NCBI GenBank assembly: GCA_964620045.1
Contig: CAZUJL010000011.1
Location: forward strand, 62,001-126,000
Direction of reading: 5' to 3'
DNA length: 64,000 bases
Origin: VFKU01 sp964620045
Lineage (GTDB): Bacteria; Hydrogenedentota; Hydrogenedentia; Hydrogenedentales; GCA-2746185
Positions 8,324 through 17,825 of this stretch are shown here, in pieces. A program made the position numbers and the translations under genes. The notes beneath the pieces are model-generated. The model worked only from the letters and a program-made list of their open reading frames with translations. It made no database searches and was not told where the DNA came from. The stretch's first letter is position 1; each line of letters opens with the position of its first letter.

Positions 8324-9324
8324 AGCAGCTCCGCGATCTGCACGGCGTTGTAGGCGGCGCCCTTCAGCAGGTTGTCCGACACGATCCACATATTCAGCGC
8401 GCGCGGATGTGATCCGTCTTCACGGATGCGGCCTACGAACGTTTCCCAGTGGCCCGCGGCGGTGGTCGCCAGGGGATAGAGCTGATTCGCGAGGTCGTCC
8501 TGCACGATCACGCTCGGCGCTTTGCGCAACAGCTCACGCGCCTTGTCGGCCGTCAGCTTCTCGCGCGTTTCTACGTTGACCGATTCGCTATGGCTCGTGC
8601 GCACGGGCACGCGCACAGTGGTCGCGGTCACACGGATGCTGTCGTCGCCCATGATCTTCTTTGTTTCTTTGATCATCTTGATTTCTTCGGTCGAGTAGCC
8701 GTCGTCTTCAAACGCGGCGCTCTGGGGAATCTGCGGGATGCAGTTGAACGCAATCTGGTGAGGAAAAAGCTGGTTGATCGGCTGTTTGCCGTCGAGCACC
8801 GCGCGGGTTTGCGCGTCGAGTTCTTCCAGGGCTTTTACGCCCGCGCCGGATACCGCCTGGTAGGTCGATACCACGATGCGCTCAATCTTTGCTGCATCGT
8901 GCAACGGCTTGAGCACAACCACCATCTGGATCGTCGAGCAGTTCGGGTTGGCGATGATGCCCTTGTGCGTCTTGATGGCCGCGCTGTTTACCTCGGGTAC
9001 CACGAGCGGCACATCGGCATCCATGCGCCATGCGCTCGAATTGTCGATCACTATGCAACCGTCTTTCGCCGCGAACGGCGCGAATTTCTTGCTTGTGCTA
9101 CCGCCGGCGCTGAACAGCGCCACTTCGACGCCCTTGAACGAGGACTCCGTGAGCACTTCCACCGGGATTTCTTCGCCGCGGAACGTCATCCGCTTGCCTT
9201 TGGACCGCTCGGAGGCGAGCAATTTGATTGATTTTACGGGGAATTTGCGCTCTTCGAGGGTCTGCAACATGCGCTGGCCGACCAATCCGGTGGCCCCGGC
9301 GACGGCGACGGTCTTACTGGACAT
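8320..9324 (-). CDS. asd: Aspartate-semialdehyde dehydrogenase
   Basis: Reduces aspartyl phosphate to aspartate semialdehyde, the branch point to lysine/diaminopimelate, threonine and methionine. The N-terminal NADP motif VAVAGATGLVGQRML and the phosphate-binding FSAGGSTS are present. The catalytic Cys sits in ANPNCSTIQ, QAVSGAGVKALEEL follows, and the acid-base His lies in RVPVRTSHSESV. The frame is open 25 codons further up, but the ATG at 9324 starts directly with MSSKTVAVAGATG as in the family, giving 334 aa. Its stop overlaps that of the convergent epimerase. Confidence 0.96.
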   Translation of the reverse strand: MSSKTVAVAGATGLVGQRMLQTLEERKFPVKSIKLLASERSKGKRMTFRGEEIPVEVLTESSFKGVEVALFSAGGSTSKKFAPFAAKDGCIVIDNSSAWRMDADVPLVVPEVNSAAIKTHKGIIANPNCSTIQMVVVLKPLHDAAKIERIVVSTYQAVSGAGVKALEELDAQTRAVLDGKQPINQLFPHQIAFNCIPQIPQSAAFEDDGYSTEEIKMIKETKKIMGDDSIRVTATTVRVPVRTSHSESVNVETREKLTADKARELLRKAPSVIVQDDLANQLYPLATTAAGHWETFVGRIREDGSHPRALNMWIVSDNLLKGAAYNAVQIAELL

Positions 9325-9394
9325 TGCGATGGCTCCGTTCGGTTGGATGTGGTTCCGGTAGAAGCGGACAGTATGCCTACTTTCGGCCCCGGTC

Positions 9395-9433
9395 GGCAAG
9401 AAGAAAGCGGTGGTTCACGAATGAACCACCGCT
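9395..9433 (-). terminator. Rho-independent terminator of trxA
   Basis: On the minus strand, a perfect 12-bp stem AGCGGTGGTTCA/TGAACCACCGCT (9422-9433 with 9406-9417) with a 4-base loop is followed by TTCTTCTT. It lies 22 bp after the trxA stop and separates it from asd. Confidence 0.85.
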
Positions 9434-9455
9434 GATTTCCTTACTTAAATGGTAC

Positions 9456-9770
9456 TTAGGCTGCGTCGATCGCCGCGGCAATCTTGGCCTTCGGCTGCAC
9501 GCCTACCAGGCGGCCCTTCTCCTGGCCGTCCTTAATCACGAGCAGGGTGGGGATCGAATTCACGCGGAAGCGCGCCGCGAGGTCGCCCTCGTTGTCGACG
9601 TTTACCTTCGCCACGCGGGCTTTGCCCTGATACTCGCCGGCCAACTCGTCCAGCACGGGCGCAATCATCCGACACGGACCGCACCACTCCGCCCAGAAGT
9701 CCACCAACGTAACGCCGTTGCTTGTTTCTTGGTCGAAGTTTTGCGTCGTCAGTTCAGTTGCTTTGCCCAT
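9456..9770 (-). CDS. trxA: Thioredoxin
   Basis: Small dithiol-disulfide carrier of the cytoplasm. The 104-aa protein has the active site WCGPC at residues 29-33, preceded by VDFWAE, and the cis-proline segment NSIPTLLVIKDGQ. It lacks a signal peptide. A strong GGAGGTAA precedes the ATG. It is a single-gene unit with its own promoter and terminator. Confidence 0.97.
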   Translation of the reverse strand: MGKATELTTQNFDQETSNGVTLVDFWAEWCGPCRMIAPVLDELAGEYQGKARVAKVNVDNEGDLAARFRVNSIPTLLVIKDGQEKGRLVGVQPKAKIAAAIDAA

Positions 9771-9850
9771 CTGAAATTACCTCCACTCTGGCTTCGAGAA
9801 GGAAACCGGCCCCCGGGAACCAATATTCCCGATGCCCTAACACGGTGTGA

Positions 9851-9880
9851 AGTATACCGTTACCGTGCAATTCCGCTCAA
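9851..9880 (-). promoter_or_regulatory. Sigma70-type promoter of trxA
   Basis: On the minus strand TTGAGC (9880-9875) and TATACT (9856-9851) are separated by 18 bp and lie about 80 bp upstream of the trxA start. It is back-to-back with the tRNA-Ser promoter. Confidence 0.6.
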
Positions 9881-9897
9881 CGCGGCCGTCCGTTCCG

Positions 9898-9926
9898 TTG
9901 AAGGCCGCGCCGATGCACCGTATACT
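9898..9926 (+). promoter_or_regulatory. Sigma70-type promoter of tRNA-Ser
   Basis: TTGAAG (9898-9903) and TATACT (9921-9926) are spaced by 17 bp, and the -10 ends 12 bp before the mature tRNA 5' end. Confidence 0.75.
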
Positions 9927-9938
9927 ACCGGCCCTTCG

Positions 9939-10028
9939 GGAGAGATGGCCGAGTGGCTGAAGGCGCTCGCTTGGAAAGCGTGTGTACGTGAAAACGTACC
10001 GAGGGTTCGAATCCCTCTCTCTCCGCCA
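9939..10028 (+). tRNA. tRNA-Ser (anticodon GGA), CCA encoded
   Basis: A 90-nt cloverleaf. The acceptor stem GGAGAGA pairs with TCTCTCC, followed by G and an encoded CCA. The D arm is GCCGAGTGGCTGAAGGC. The anticodon loop TTGGAAA carries GGA at 9973-9975. The variable arm is long, with stem GTACGT/ACGTAC, as in class II Ser tRNAs. The T arm is GAGGG TTCGAAT CCCTC. The anticodon stem appears to hold one U-U mismatch at its second pair. Confidence 0.96.
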
Positions 10029-10425
10029 TTCAAGGCTACGAAAATTCTCCCCTGGCGAAATGCGCCGTGACGACTACCGAACGGCTGCATGACCAGGCGA
10101 AGAAGTTTGCTGACCCTACGCCCTCGACAGCCTAGCAATATGCCATACTGCTCTGCCGTGCAAGATGCACCAATTCCACATGCGCTAGCGGTTCCGCCAA
10201 GATGTCGCCCCAAACACCGGAAGTGCTCTCATAATGTCTATGAGACGAGGTCGAGAATGGGCAGTGGTGATCCTGCGGTGAGAACCCGCAATGATTTCCA
10301 CTTTGAGGCCGGCTGTAAAGTGTGATGAACCCAAAGACAAATCTGCCACACACTGGGCGTTGCGCGTGAAATCCCGTTTAGAGTCTCTGCGACCGAAGAA
10401 CGCATCAATAGGCCTCCGCGAAAGC
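10029..10425. other. 397-bp intergenic region after tRNA-Ser
   Basis: No gene, repeat of the tRNA 3' end or integrase remnant was seen. An open frame runs from 10291 into the next gene, but residues before 10426 are polar and look unlike a protein N-terminus. From here to about 15 kb base composition is visibly lower in GC than on either side. Confidence 0.5.
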
Positions 10426-12153
10426 ATGCCTCATGACGAATTTCTGCGGAGAATCTATATCGGTTGCGCGATTGCGGCCGTTGCCACGAAGATTTGGCTT
10501 ACCTTGGCGTTTCAGATGCGTGCCGCGAATACGCCGGCCGATGATCTGTTGTATATGCGGTTAGCAGAGCAAATTCTCCATGGCGAGTGGCTCGGCCATT
10601 ATGATCAGTACACGCTGGCAAAAGGACCGTTCTTTTCCATCTGGATTGCCGGCGCGTTCCTTCTCAATATTCCGCTGTTATTGTCCTACCAGCTTCTACA
10701 TGCCTTGGCGTGTGTGCTGATGATAATCGCGCTCATGCCGTTACTTCGCCCAAGATTCCTCTGCTTGGCGCTCTTTCTGTTGCTCCTCTTCGATCCGTCT
10801 ACATACAGCCCGATCGCATCATGGGTAATCCGTGAAAGCATCTATGCTTCTCTGACGATGATGGTTTTGGCGGGAATGATCGCGCTGATTGTGAGACTCG
10901 AACGGCGTCCCGGCGCGCTTGTGTTTTGGGCTATCGAACTTGGGATAGCTGCCGGCGCATTTGCAACGTTGCGCGAAGAGGGCGTTTGGATACTGCCCGC
11001 GGTAATATTGGCGTTGCTCTACGCCACGATAATGATCTGTCGTACGGACCGACAAAGGACTGCGAAGTTGGCACTTGTTTTCATGCCCGCTGCAATCGCG
11101 GTCGCATGGGTTCTCGGCATCTGCACGCTAAACCAGCGCTATTACGGAATATTCGAGGTAACCGATTTTAAGAGCGAAGGCTTCTTGCGAGCGAACGGAG
11201 CGCTGATGCGCGTGAAGCATGCCGAAATAAACCAATTCGCGAATGTGCCCAAAGAAGTACGAGAAAAAGTATATAAGGAGAGCCCCACATTCGCCGAGTT
11301 AGAAGTTTACCTTGAGGGTCCCTTGGGGCAAGCGTGGGGAAAGATCTCGGAGAAATGGCTCTCCGGAGGCACCCCCAACGCGGCCGATATTCGCGGCGGT
11401 TTCTTCGTGTGGGCCATGCGCGACGCGGTCGGGAGACTGGGCCATTACCAAACGGCCGCGGAAACAGACGCCTATTACACGAAAGTGGCAAACGAAATTA
11501 ATTCGGCTTGCGACGCGGGCAGACTTGATTGTTGGGCGGAGCGTTCGTCCCTTTTGCCTCCCTGGCGCCGCAGTTTATTTACACCCGCAATCGCGAGCAT
11601 TCGTAAGGGAGTTCGCATGGTGGCAACGCTCGACGAGCTTGATCCGGGTAACATGCCCACGCAAGGGTCCGCCGATATTGCGGTTATGTTCGAGGATTTG
11701 GGCCGTTCGCGCCTTAGCCCGCGGGTGTTTCATTCTGAGGAGACTCCGCGGTTAGCAAACCAAGCGCAATTGGACAAATTTCGATTCGGGGTATTGAATC
11801 GGTTGAATCATGCGTTCCGGGTCTTATGGCCTTTCGCGACGGCTGTTGGCTGCTTGTCCTTTCTAATTGCTTGCGTGATCGAGGTTCGGGTGCGCACATT
11901 CGATCCCGTTTTGCCCATTCTCATGGTTTTGATTGCGTCTTTCGCCGCCCGATTGGGAATTCTCGCGCTGGTTTCCATCACCTCGTTCGAAGCCATGCAA
12001 TATCGCTTGCTGCTGCCCGTGTATCCCATGGTGATCCTGTTTTGGTTTCTTTCGACGTATCGCGCGGGAAAGCTCGGCATTTCGCACCTTTCTGCCGCGC
12101 GACGGAGTAGACGCGAAGATGAGAAGTCGGAATTGTCGTCCCGTGCCGGATGA
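10426..12153 (+). CDS. Multi-pass membrane protein, GT-C glycosyltransferase-like
   Basis: The exact function is not recognised. The 575-aa protein has a short N-terminal cytoplasmic stretch, a first hydrophobic helix (IYIGCAIAAVATKIWLTLAF) and an acidic loop motif NTPADDLLYMRLAEQ resembling the Asp-containing first loop of GT39/PMT-type lipid-sugar transferases. About six to eight hydrophobic helices follow, then a long soluble loop (about residues 250-470) and C-terminal helices. The ATG at 10426 (MPHDEFLRRIY) is chosen because the helix starts soon after. It faces a convergent SGNH/MBOAT pair. A role in transferring a sugar to a surface polymer is inference. Confidence 0.55.
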   Translation: MPHDEFLRRIYIGCAIAAVATKIWLTLAFQMRAANTPADDLLYMRLAEQILHGEWLGHYDQYTLAKGPFFSIWIAGAFLLNIPLLLSYQLLHALACVLMIIALMPLLRPRFLCLALFLLLLFDPSTYSPIASWVIRESIYASLTMMVLAGMIALIVRLERRPGALVFWAIELGIAAGAFATLREEGVWILPAVILALLYATIMICRTDRQRTAKLALVFMPAAIAVAWVLGICTLNQRYYGIFEVTDFKSEGFLRANGALMRVKHAEINQFANVPKEVREKVYKESPTFAELEVYLEGPLGQAWGKISEKWLSGGTPNAADIRGGFFVWAMRDAVGRLGHYQTAAETDAYYTKVANEINSACDAGRLDCWAERSSLLPPWRRSLFTPAIASIRKGVRMVATLDELDPGNMPTQGSADIAVMFEDLGRSRLSPRVFHSEETPRLANQAQLDKFRFGVLNRLNHAFRVLWPFATAVGCLSFLIACVIEVRVRTFDPVLPILMVLIASFAARLGILALVSITSFEAMQYRLLLPVYPMVILFWFLSTYRAGKLGISHLSAARRSRREDEKSELSSRAG

Positions 12154-12253
12154 TGGGCATCAGAATCCACTCATCGGCTAGTGAGCACGTGTTGTAGTAT
12201 TCGAACTCGTTACTTGGTTCTGCGTGGATCTCTGAGATTCTTTGCCAACTCCC

Positions 12254-13423
12254 TCAATGTACGGCGATTGGCGGCGTCGCGGTCTCGTGAAGGTCTGTCA
12301 GAATCGCTTGAGCGATGTAGCCGCCGGCGACGCTGGCGCCCTGCGCATTAAAGTGGCAGTCGTCAACGAAAAACTCGGCGCGGCCGTTCATAAACGACAG
12401 ATCGACGATAGGCGCTTCCATTTCGCGGCAAACCTGCAGACTGACTGAGTTCAGCATGTCCGCCAACTGCCGAAGACTGGACGTGCTCAGAAACTGGCCG
12501 GCAATCGCGGTTCGTCCGGTCCAGATGCGGCGTTCGTCCTCCTCCGGCAAATCATTTGCCCAGAGCACGGCTTGAGTCACGAATACCGGCCTAATCTTCA
12601 GCCGCTTGCACGTCGAAATAATCGCTTCTATAGTCGATCGATACTCTCGCAAGAAATCCTGTGGCGATGGAAAGTCATCCACTAGAACCGATGCCGTACT
12701 GTTCCCAAACAGGCCTAAGCGGGCGCCGGTCATCAGGGCCGGCGGTGGATTTCCGCGTGATGGGGGCGCAGGGGCACCACCTTCAGCCCCGCGCACGTTC
12801 GCGCCGACCCACGCGAGCACATCGTTTATTCCGATCAGGAAGACAAGGTGGGTATACCGGGGCACGGAAGCATCCGTATGTAGGTATTCCAAATGGTGTT
12901 TCGACAAGTACCCCGGGATCCCCGCACCTCCGACCCAGGCCGGGCTTGCAGGCAGGCGCCGATTCATTTCATTCATGACAACATGAGTCCATGCTTCTGA
13001 ATCGTCGAGATAGGCGCACTGCGTGACGCTATCGCCGACACACAGTATGCGATACAGCTTCTCTCGATTGAACTCGGGACCACGGATTCCTTCCGAATTT
13101 GTTGAGTAAATGCGCCGTGGCGTTTCGTGGAGACCCGACAGGCTGATCGACAGATTTGGCGTGACAAAGTGGAATTTCGGCTTTGGTGCGCTAACGAGGT
13201 TCCATCGGTCGCTGAACGTAAAGTGCCGATCGACAAAAATGCCATATCTCAGGGGAGCAAGGCGTAAGGAATCGATGCTCCACGTCCAGACGGGGAATTT
13301 TGCCTTTGGGGTGGGCGAGGATTGCGTTTGAGTCTGGACGTACCACACTGACGGGAGCAGCAGAATAACCAGGAATCCTGCGATCCGCGCGATGTATATA
13401 AACTTGAGCAAGATTGAAGGCAT
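12254..13423 (-). CDS. Membrane-anchored SGNH/GDSL hydrolase-fold protein, partner of MBOAT
   Basis: The 389-aa protein has an N-terminal membrane helix (IARIAGFLVILLLPSVWYV). The SGNH blocks follow: CVGDSVTQCAY (Ser block, near residue 150), a Gly block GGAGIPGY, the Asn block IGINDVL, and a late Asp-His block DDCHFNAQGASVAG. In AlgI/AlgJ-like and PatA/PatB-like systems such a protein transfers acetyl from the MBOAT carrier to a polysaccharide in the periplasm. It starts 3 bp after the MBOAT stop, so the two are almost certainly co-translated. The substrate is unknown. Confidence 0.8.
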   Translation of the reverse strand: MPSILLKFIYIARIAGFLVILLLPSVWYVQTQTQSSPTPKAKFPVWTWSIDSLRLAPLRYGIFVDRHFTFSDRWNLVSAPKPKFHFVTPNLSISLSGLHETPRRIYSTNSEGIRGPEFNREKLYRILCVGDSVTQCAYLDDSEAWTHVVMNEMNRRLPASPAWVGGAGIPGYLSKHHLEYLHTDASVPRYTHLVFLIGINDVLAWVGANVRGAEGGAPAPPSRGNPPPALMTGARLGLFGNSTASVLVDDFPSPQDFLREYRSTIEAIISTCKRLKIRPVFVTQAVLWANDLPEEDERRIWTGRTAIAGQFLSTSSLRQLADMLNSVSLQVCREMEAPIVDLSFMNGRAEFFVDDCHFNAQGASVAGGYIAQAILTDLHETATPPIAVH

Positions 13424-13426
13424 CGG

Positions 13427-14899
13427 TTAGAACCGGAAATAGATGAAGGGGTTCTCGCGCTGTACACTTAGCAGGATGCACGACAGCACGAGTATGCCGA
13501 ATACGAACATCGTAATCACCAATTGACTTGATGCTGCGAGCACCGTGGCCGTAGAGCCCTGAGCGCGCTGTATCCGGGTTTCGATCCATCTCCCCGCGGT
13601 CGGCGCCCAGGGGGTGGACCCGATAATTCCGAGTGCGAGCGCCAGCCAGATCTGGTTGTTCCAAAACTCATTGAATGGCGGCTCGCCGGGAACGGCCAAC
13701 TTCAAGCTGAACATTGCGCGCAGAAATACTCCAATTTGCGAGAACGTCTCGGCACGAAATATCAACCATCCAAAAAATACCACGGAGAGCGCGTAGACGT
13801 GCCGCACAGGCGCCCAGAACCGGTCCATGAAAGCGAGCGCACTCGATCGCTCCAAGACGAGGAAAACCCCGTGGTACAGTCCCCAGGTAACGAAGGTCCA
13901 ACTAGCGCCGTGCCACAATCCACACAAGAAAAATACGATCATAAGATTGAGATAGGTCCGCACGGTTCCGCCTCGATTGCCTCCGAGCGGGACGTAGAGG
14001 TAATCCCGGAACCAGGTGGACAGCGAGATGTGCCAGCGCCGCCAGAACTCTTGCACGGATTTGGAAATATAGGGGTAGTTGAAGTTTTCGAGAAAGTGGA
14101 ACCCGAACATTTTGCCGAGTCCGATGGCCATGTCCGAGTAACCGGAAAAATCGAAATAGATCTGGAGCGTGTAGCAAAGTACCGCGAACCACGCGAGCCC
14201 CGTAGAAACCCGCTCGTCGGGTAACGCGAAAATCTGATCGGCCGGGCCGGCCAGGGCATTGGCGATGATGACCTTCTTTCCCAACCCGAGGACGAATCGG
14301 CGGACGCCCTCGGAAAATACTTCGATCGACACCTTTCGCTCTACGAGGTCACCGGCGACCTGAACATAACGAACGATCGGCCCCGCGACAAGCTGCGGAA
14401 ACAGGCTCGAGTAGGTGGCGAAGTTGATGAAGTTCCTGGTGCGGCGCACATCGCCGCGATACACGTCGATGACGTAGCTCATGCCGTGGAATGTGAAAAA
14501 GCTGATGCCCAGCGGCAAGGTCACACGCATTGGATCGTCAAGAATTAGTGTCCGGGCGTCTAGCCCCGCCACGAACGCATTCCATGAGTCAACAGCGAAA
14601 TTGAAGTATTTGAAGAAGGCCAGTAGTGCGAGATTTGCCGCGATCGTGATTGCTAGCGCGAAGCGACGTCGACGCGAACCTGCGTTTCCAGAAACCGGAT
14701 CGCCGATGGCAAGACCCGCGACATAGTTGATCGCGATCACCAGGAGAAACAATCCGACGAAAAAAGTCTCCCCCCAAGCGTAGAAGAGAAGGCTCGCCAG
14801 CAACAGCAGGGTGTTGCGGAGTTTGCGCGGCGCCAGGTAATAAAGCACCAGAACCGTCGGCAAAAAAATAAATAGGAACAGCTTGGAACTGAATACCAA
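13427..14899 (-). CDS. MBOAT family membrane O-acyltransferase (AlgI-like)
   Basis: Moves acyl groups, usually acetyl, across the inner membrane for polysaccharide O-acylation. The N-terminus VFSSKLFLFIFLPTVLVLYYL is the AlgI signature. LGISFFTFHGMSYVIDVYRGD and KMFGFHFLENFNYPY follow, then EFWRRWHISLSTWFRDYLY and the catalytic-His block GLWHGASWTFVTWG, with about 10 membrane helices. I place the start at TTG 14899 because AGGAG lies 7 bp before it and translation then begins M-VFSS as in relatives (490 aa). The open frame extends 20 codons further up. It is cotranscribed with the SGNH gene. Confidence 0.93.
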   Translation of the reverse strand: MVFSSKLFLFIFLPTVLVLYYLAPRKLRNTLLLLASLLFYAWGETFFVGLFLLVIAINYVAGLAIGDPVSGNAGSRRRRFALAITIAANLALLAFFKYFNFAVDSWNAFVAGLDARTLILDDPMRVTLPLGISFFTFHGMSYVIDVYRGDVRRTRNFINFATYSSLFPQLVAGPIVRYVQVAGDLVERKVSIEVFSEGVRRFVLGLGKKVIIANALAGPADQIFALPDERVSTGLAWFAVLCYTLQIYFDFSGYSDMAIGLGKMFGFHFLENFNYPYISKSVQEFWRRWHISLSTWFRDYLYVPLGGNRGGTVRTYLNLMIVFFLCGLWHGASWTFVTWGLYHGVFLVLERSSALAFMDRFWAPVRHVYALSVVFFGWLIFRAETFSQIGVFLRAMFSLKLAVPGEPPFNEFWNNQIWLALALGIIGSTPWAPTAGRWIETRIQRAQGSTATVLAASSQLVITMFVFGILVLSCILLSVQRENPFIYFRF

Positions 14900-15147
14900 C
14901 GCGTTTCTCCTGAACGGCTGTGCCGCGCAACCGACGGATGTCAGAGCATGGAGGCGCAACGCGGCCGAACGATGTGTTGGAAATCAGTCTCGCGTCGACA
15001 ATGTCCGCCCGGGTGCTCTGAGCGCAGTCCGAAAGTATACTCGAATTCAGAGAATTGGACGGCAGAGAAGAGTTCGAGCGCAACTCGCTACACAGCCATA
15101 CACACGCCTCTCATCCTTGCTGACGAGTTCGGCCGCGCAGGACGCTT

Positions 15148-17682
15148 TTATTGCGCGGCGTTCGGCGCGGCGCTGAGCTTTTTCCAATCGGATTCGCTGA
15201 TCGGCTTGGTGAAGTTTTTGTTGGGCAGCTTTTTGTTGAGTATCGCCTGCTCAATCGCGTCGTGCTGATCCACGGGGTAGTGAATAAGGTAAGGCATGCA
15301 GGAAACTTTTTGGGCGTTGTACACCACATTACGCTGAAATATCTCGGTGTACGGAATGCGGCCGCTGTTGCTTACTTTGTTTGTGAAGATCCCCAGCCCG
15401 AACCCAGAGCCGAGATCGCGCGGCATCGAGTAATCCAGCACGGTCCGGTCGTCCACCACGGGTGGAATTCCTTCCACAAACTTCGCCAGTTCGGGCGGGC
15501 CGAACAGGAACATCGCGAAAATATCCTCGGGTGTGTGAAGTTGACAGAATTCCATGTCGCGTCGAATGCGTGGCGCGGACATCTTTTCCTGCACGCGTGT
15601 ATAGTCCAGGCGGAGCGGCTGCTTGCCGCTGATCAGCAATGTGGGCCCCACCCACGTCAATTGCCGCCACACGGTTCCTTCCGGAAAGACTTCGTAGAAC
15701 GATCGAAACAACATCTTCTCCTGTTCCAGCGGGCCCTCTCCCGTCGGAATCCAATGCATGAAAATGCCGTCGTCGTTCAGACGCTCGCGCACCAGTTTGT
15801 AAAACTCCGTCGTGTACAGGTTGATCACGCCCGCGCTGAACGTATCGGGCGGTTCCAGCAGGATCACGTCATATTTCGACTCGGTCGCCATGATGAAATT
15901 TCGGCCGTCGTCGATGATCGTGTTCACCTTCGGATTTTTCAGCACATTGTCGTTGGTCCAGAAATACGGCGCGGCATCAAGCACGTGCGGGCTCAGCTCC
16001 ACGCTGTCTATTCGTGTGAGCGAATCGTGCGACGCCGTCGCCGAGAGGCTGTTGCCGACGCCAAAACAGATGTGCAGCGCGGTTTTCGGCTCGCCCGGGT
16101 GCAACAGCACAGGCAGGTGTCCCAATAGAAAATTCCATTGGTACGACCACGTCGAGGCGGTGCCGCGCATGTCCTCATACATGATGTGGCGCTGGCCGTC
16201 TGACTCCAGCACCCCCACCGTATCCGTCGCGCCTTCCTTGTAAAACACCAAGGCGGAATCGGCCCCCGACATAAACCCCACGATCTTCGCGGCTGACCGC
16301 TCGAAGGTAGTTTTGAACACATCGCTTCGAACGGTGGCGATGATCGAGACGGTCCCGATTACGGCCACCGGAACAAGCGCGATCCGCGCACGTTTGAGGC
16401 CAAATTCGGCGATCAGCAGCAACGCCGCGACGGTGATCGTGCATCCCGTCAGCACGGCCACCGTGCTGCTCATTCCGATCGACGGGATTAGTACGAAGGT
16501 CGCGACTATGCTTCCAAAAATACATCCCAGCGTGTTGACCGCGTAGATCGTGCCCACGGTGGCGCCGACGCCGGTATTGTTTCGTACGCAAATGTCCGTG
16601 GCGGCTGGAAGCGCGGCCCCCAAGCACACCGCCGGCAACAAAAACACCACCATCGCCGACAACGACAGCATCCCCACGGTTTCGCTGAACGAATTAATTT
16701 CGCCGCCGGTGAATCGCGCCGAGATCGCGGGGAGATCGGCAAATAACATCAGCGAGATCACGAATCCGATCGCCACGCCAAATTCCAACAATGCGAACAA
16801 CAGCATGGGCCGCTGCTTGCGAAGCGGCAAGCGCGGGTACAGCGCGCTGCCAATGGCCAAACCCGCCAGGAAGACGGTGAGTATGGTCGAAAATGCGTAG
16901 GTGCTGTTGTAGACGTACCGCAGCAGCGCGCGCGTCCACAGGACTTCGTGCGCCAGCGATACAAATCCTGAAACGCCGGTCGCGATCACGGTGACCCGAA
17001 CCGCAAACGCGGAAAGCGGAACCAGTTGTGTGTCCGATTGCGAGGGAGCTGGTGCAACAGTCTCGCGATCCCCACGCAGACCGCTCCACAACAGCAAGGG
17101 GCCGGCTGCCAATGCGAAATTGGTGATAACCGCCACCCGTGTCGTACCGGTGTTGCCCAAATATTCAATGAGGTAGAAACCGGCCAGTGCGCATCCGGCC
17201 ACGGCCCCGGCCGTATTCACGAAATAGAGCATCGCGATTCGGTTGGAGATTTCGCGCTGCGATCGCACCAGAAACTTCGCGAGCACGGGCAATGTTCCGC
17301 CCATCAGGATTGTCGGCGGCAATAGGACCAGACACACAAGCAACGCTCGGCCGAGCACGAGCCCGCTATGGGGCAGGTCGAGTCGATACAGGTGGATGTA
17401 CGGCGTCCGCAGCAAACCGAATAAGTCGGCAACAAAAAAACCGTACACGCCGATGCCGATTTCCAGCAGGGCATACACGAGAAGCGGATTCTGGGTGCGA
17501 TCAGCCACCCGCCCAAACAGCCGGCTGCCGATTGACAAGCCACCCATGAACACCGCCAGCACCGTCGCCATGGCGTAGGTTGTCGCGCCGAACACGACGG
17601 ACAACTGCCGAATCCATACGATTTCGTATACCAGCGAGGCTGCGCCAGATAGGAAGAAGATCGGGAAAATCGCCCAGCGCAT
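15148..17682 (-). CDS. Membrane protein fused to a spermidine-synthase-like methyltransferase-fold domain
   Basis: The 844-aa protein begins with about 13 hydrophobic helices (starting FPIFFLSGAASLVYEIVWIRQ). A spermine/spermidine-synthase-like Rossmann domain follows, from roughly residue 500 to 720, with CFGVGNSLSATAS, DSVELSPHVLDAA, DDGRNFIMATESKYDVILLEPPD and NLYTTEFYKLVRERL. The GGG of true spermidine synthase is replaced by FGVGN, so the substrate is uncertain. Such long fusions are widespread in Planctomycetes and Deltaproteobacteria and are usually annotated as fused spermidine synthases with no proven activity. No speD or speA lies nearby. Confidence 0.8.
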   Translation of the reverse strand: MRWAIFPIFFLSGAASLVYEIVWIRQLSVVFGATTYAMATVLAVFMGGLSIGSRLFGRVADRTQNPLLVYALLEIGIGVYGFFVADLFGLLRTPYIHLYRLDLPHSGLVLGRALLVCLVLLPPTILMGGTLPVLAKFLVRSQREISNRIAMLYFVNTAGAVAGCALAGFYLIEYLGNTGTTRVAVITNFALAAGPLLLWSGLRGDRETVAPAPSQSDTQLVPLSAFAVRVTVIATGVSGFVSLAHEVLWTRALLRYVYNSTYAFSTILTVFLAGLAIGSALYPRLPLRKQRPMLLFALLEFGVAIGFVISLMLFADLPAISARFTGGEINSFSETVGMLSLSAMVVFLLPAVCLGAALPAATDICVRNNTGVGATVGTIYAVNTLGCIFGSIVATFVLIPSIGMSSTVAVLTGCTITVAALLLIAEFGLKRARIALVPVAVIGTVSIIATVRSDVFKTTFERSAAKIVGFMSGADSALVFYKEGATDTVGVLESDGQRHIMYEDMRGTASTWSYQWNFLLGHLPVLLHPGEPKTALHICFGVGNSLSATASHDSLTRIDSVELSPHVLDAAPYFWTNDNVLKNPKVNTIIDDGRNFIMATESKYDVILLEPPDTFSAGVINLYTTEFYKLVRERLNDDGIFMHWIPTGEGPLEQEKMLFRSFYEVFPEGTVWRQLTWVGPTLLISGKQPLRLDYTRVQEKMSAPRIRRDMEFCQLHTPEDIFAMFLFGPPELAKFVEGIPPVVDDRTVLDYSMPRDLGSGFGLGIFTNKVSNSGRIPYTEIFQRNVVYNAQKVSCMPYLIHYPVDQHDAIEQAILNKKLPNKNFTKPISESDWKKLSAAPNAAQ

Positions 17683-17825
17683 GGGAAATGCACCTCCAAA
17701 TGTGCGCCGGATTTCGGTAATAGGCGCGATGCATGCTGTGGCGCATGCAGGAAGCGGATTTAATCACGGGCACGCGTGGCATCGCAACTACAAAATGAAT
17801 CAAACAACAGCCGTGCGTGGCGTCA

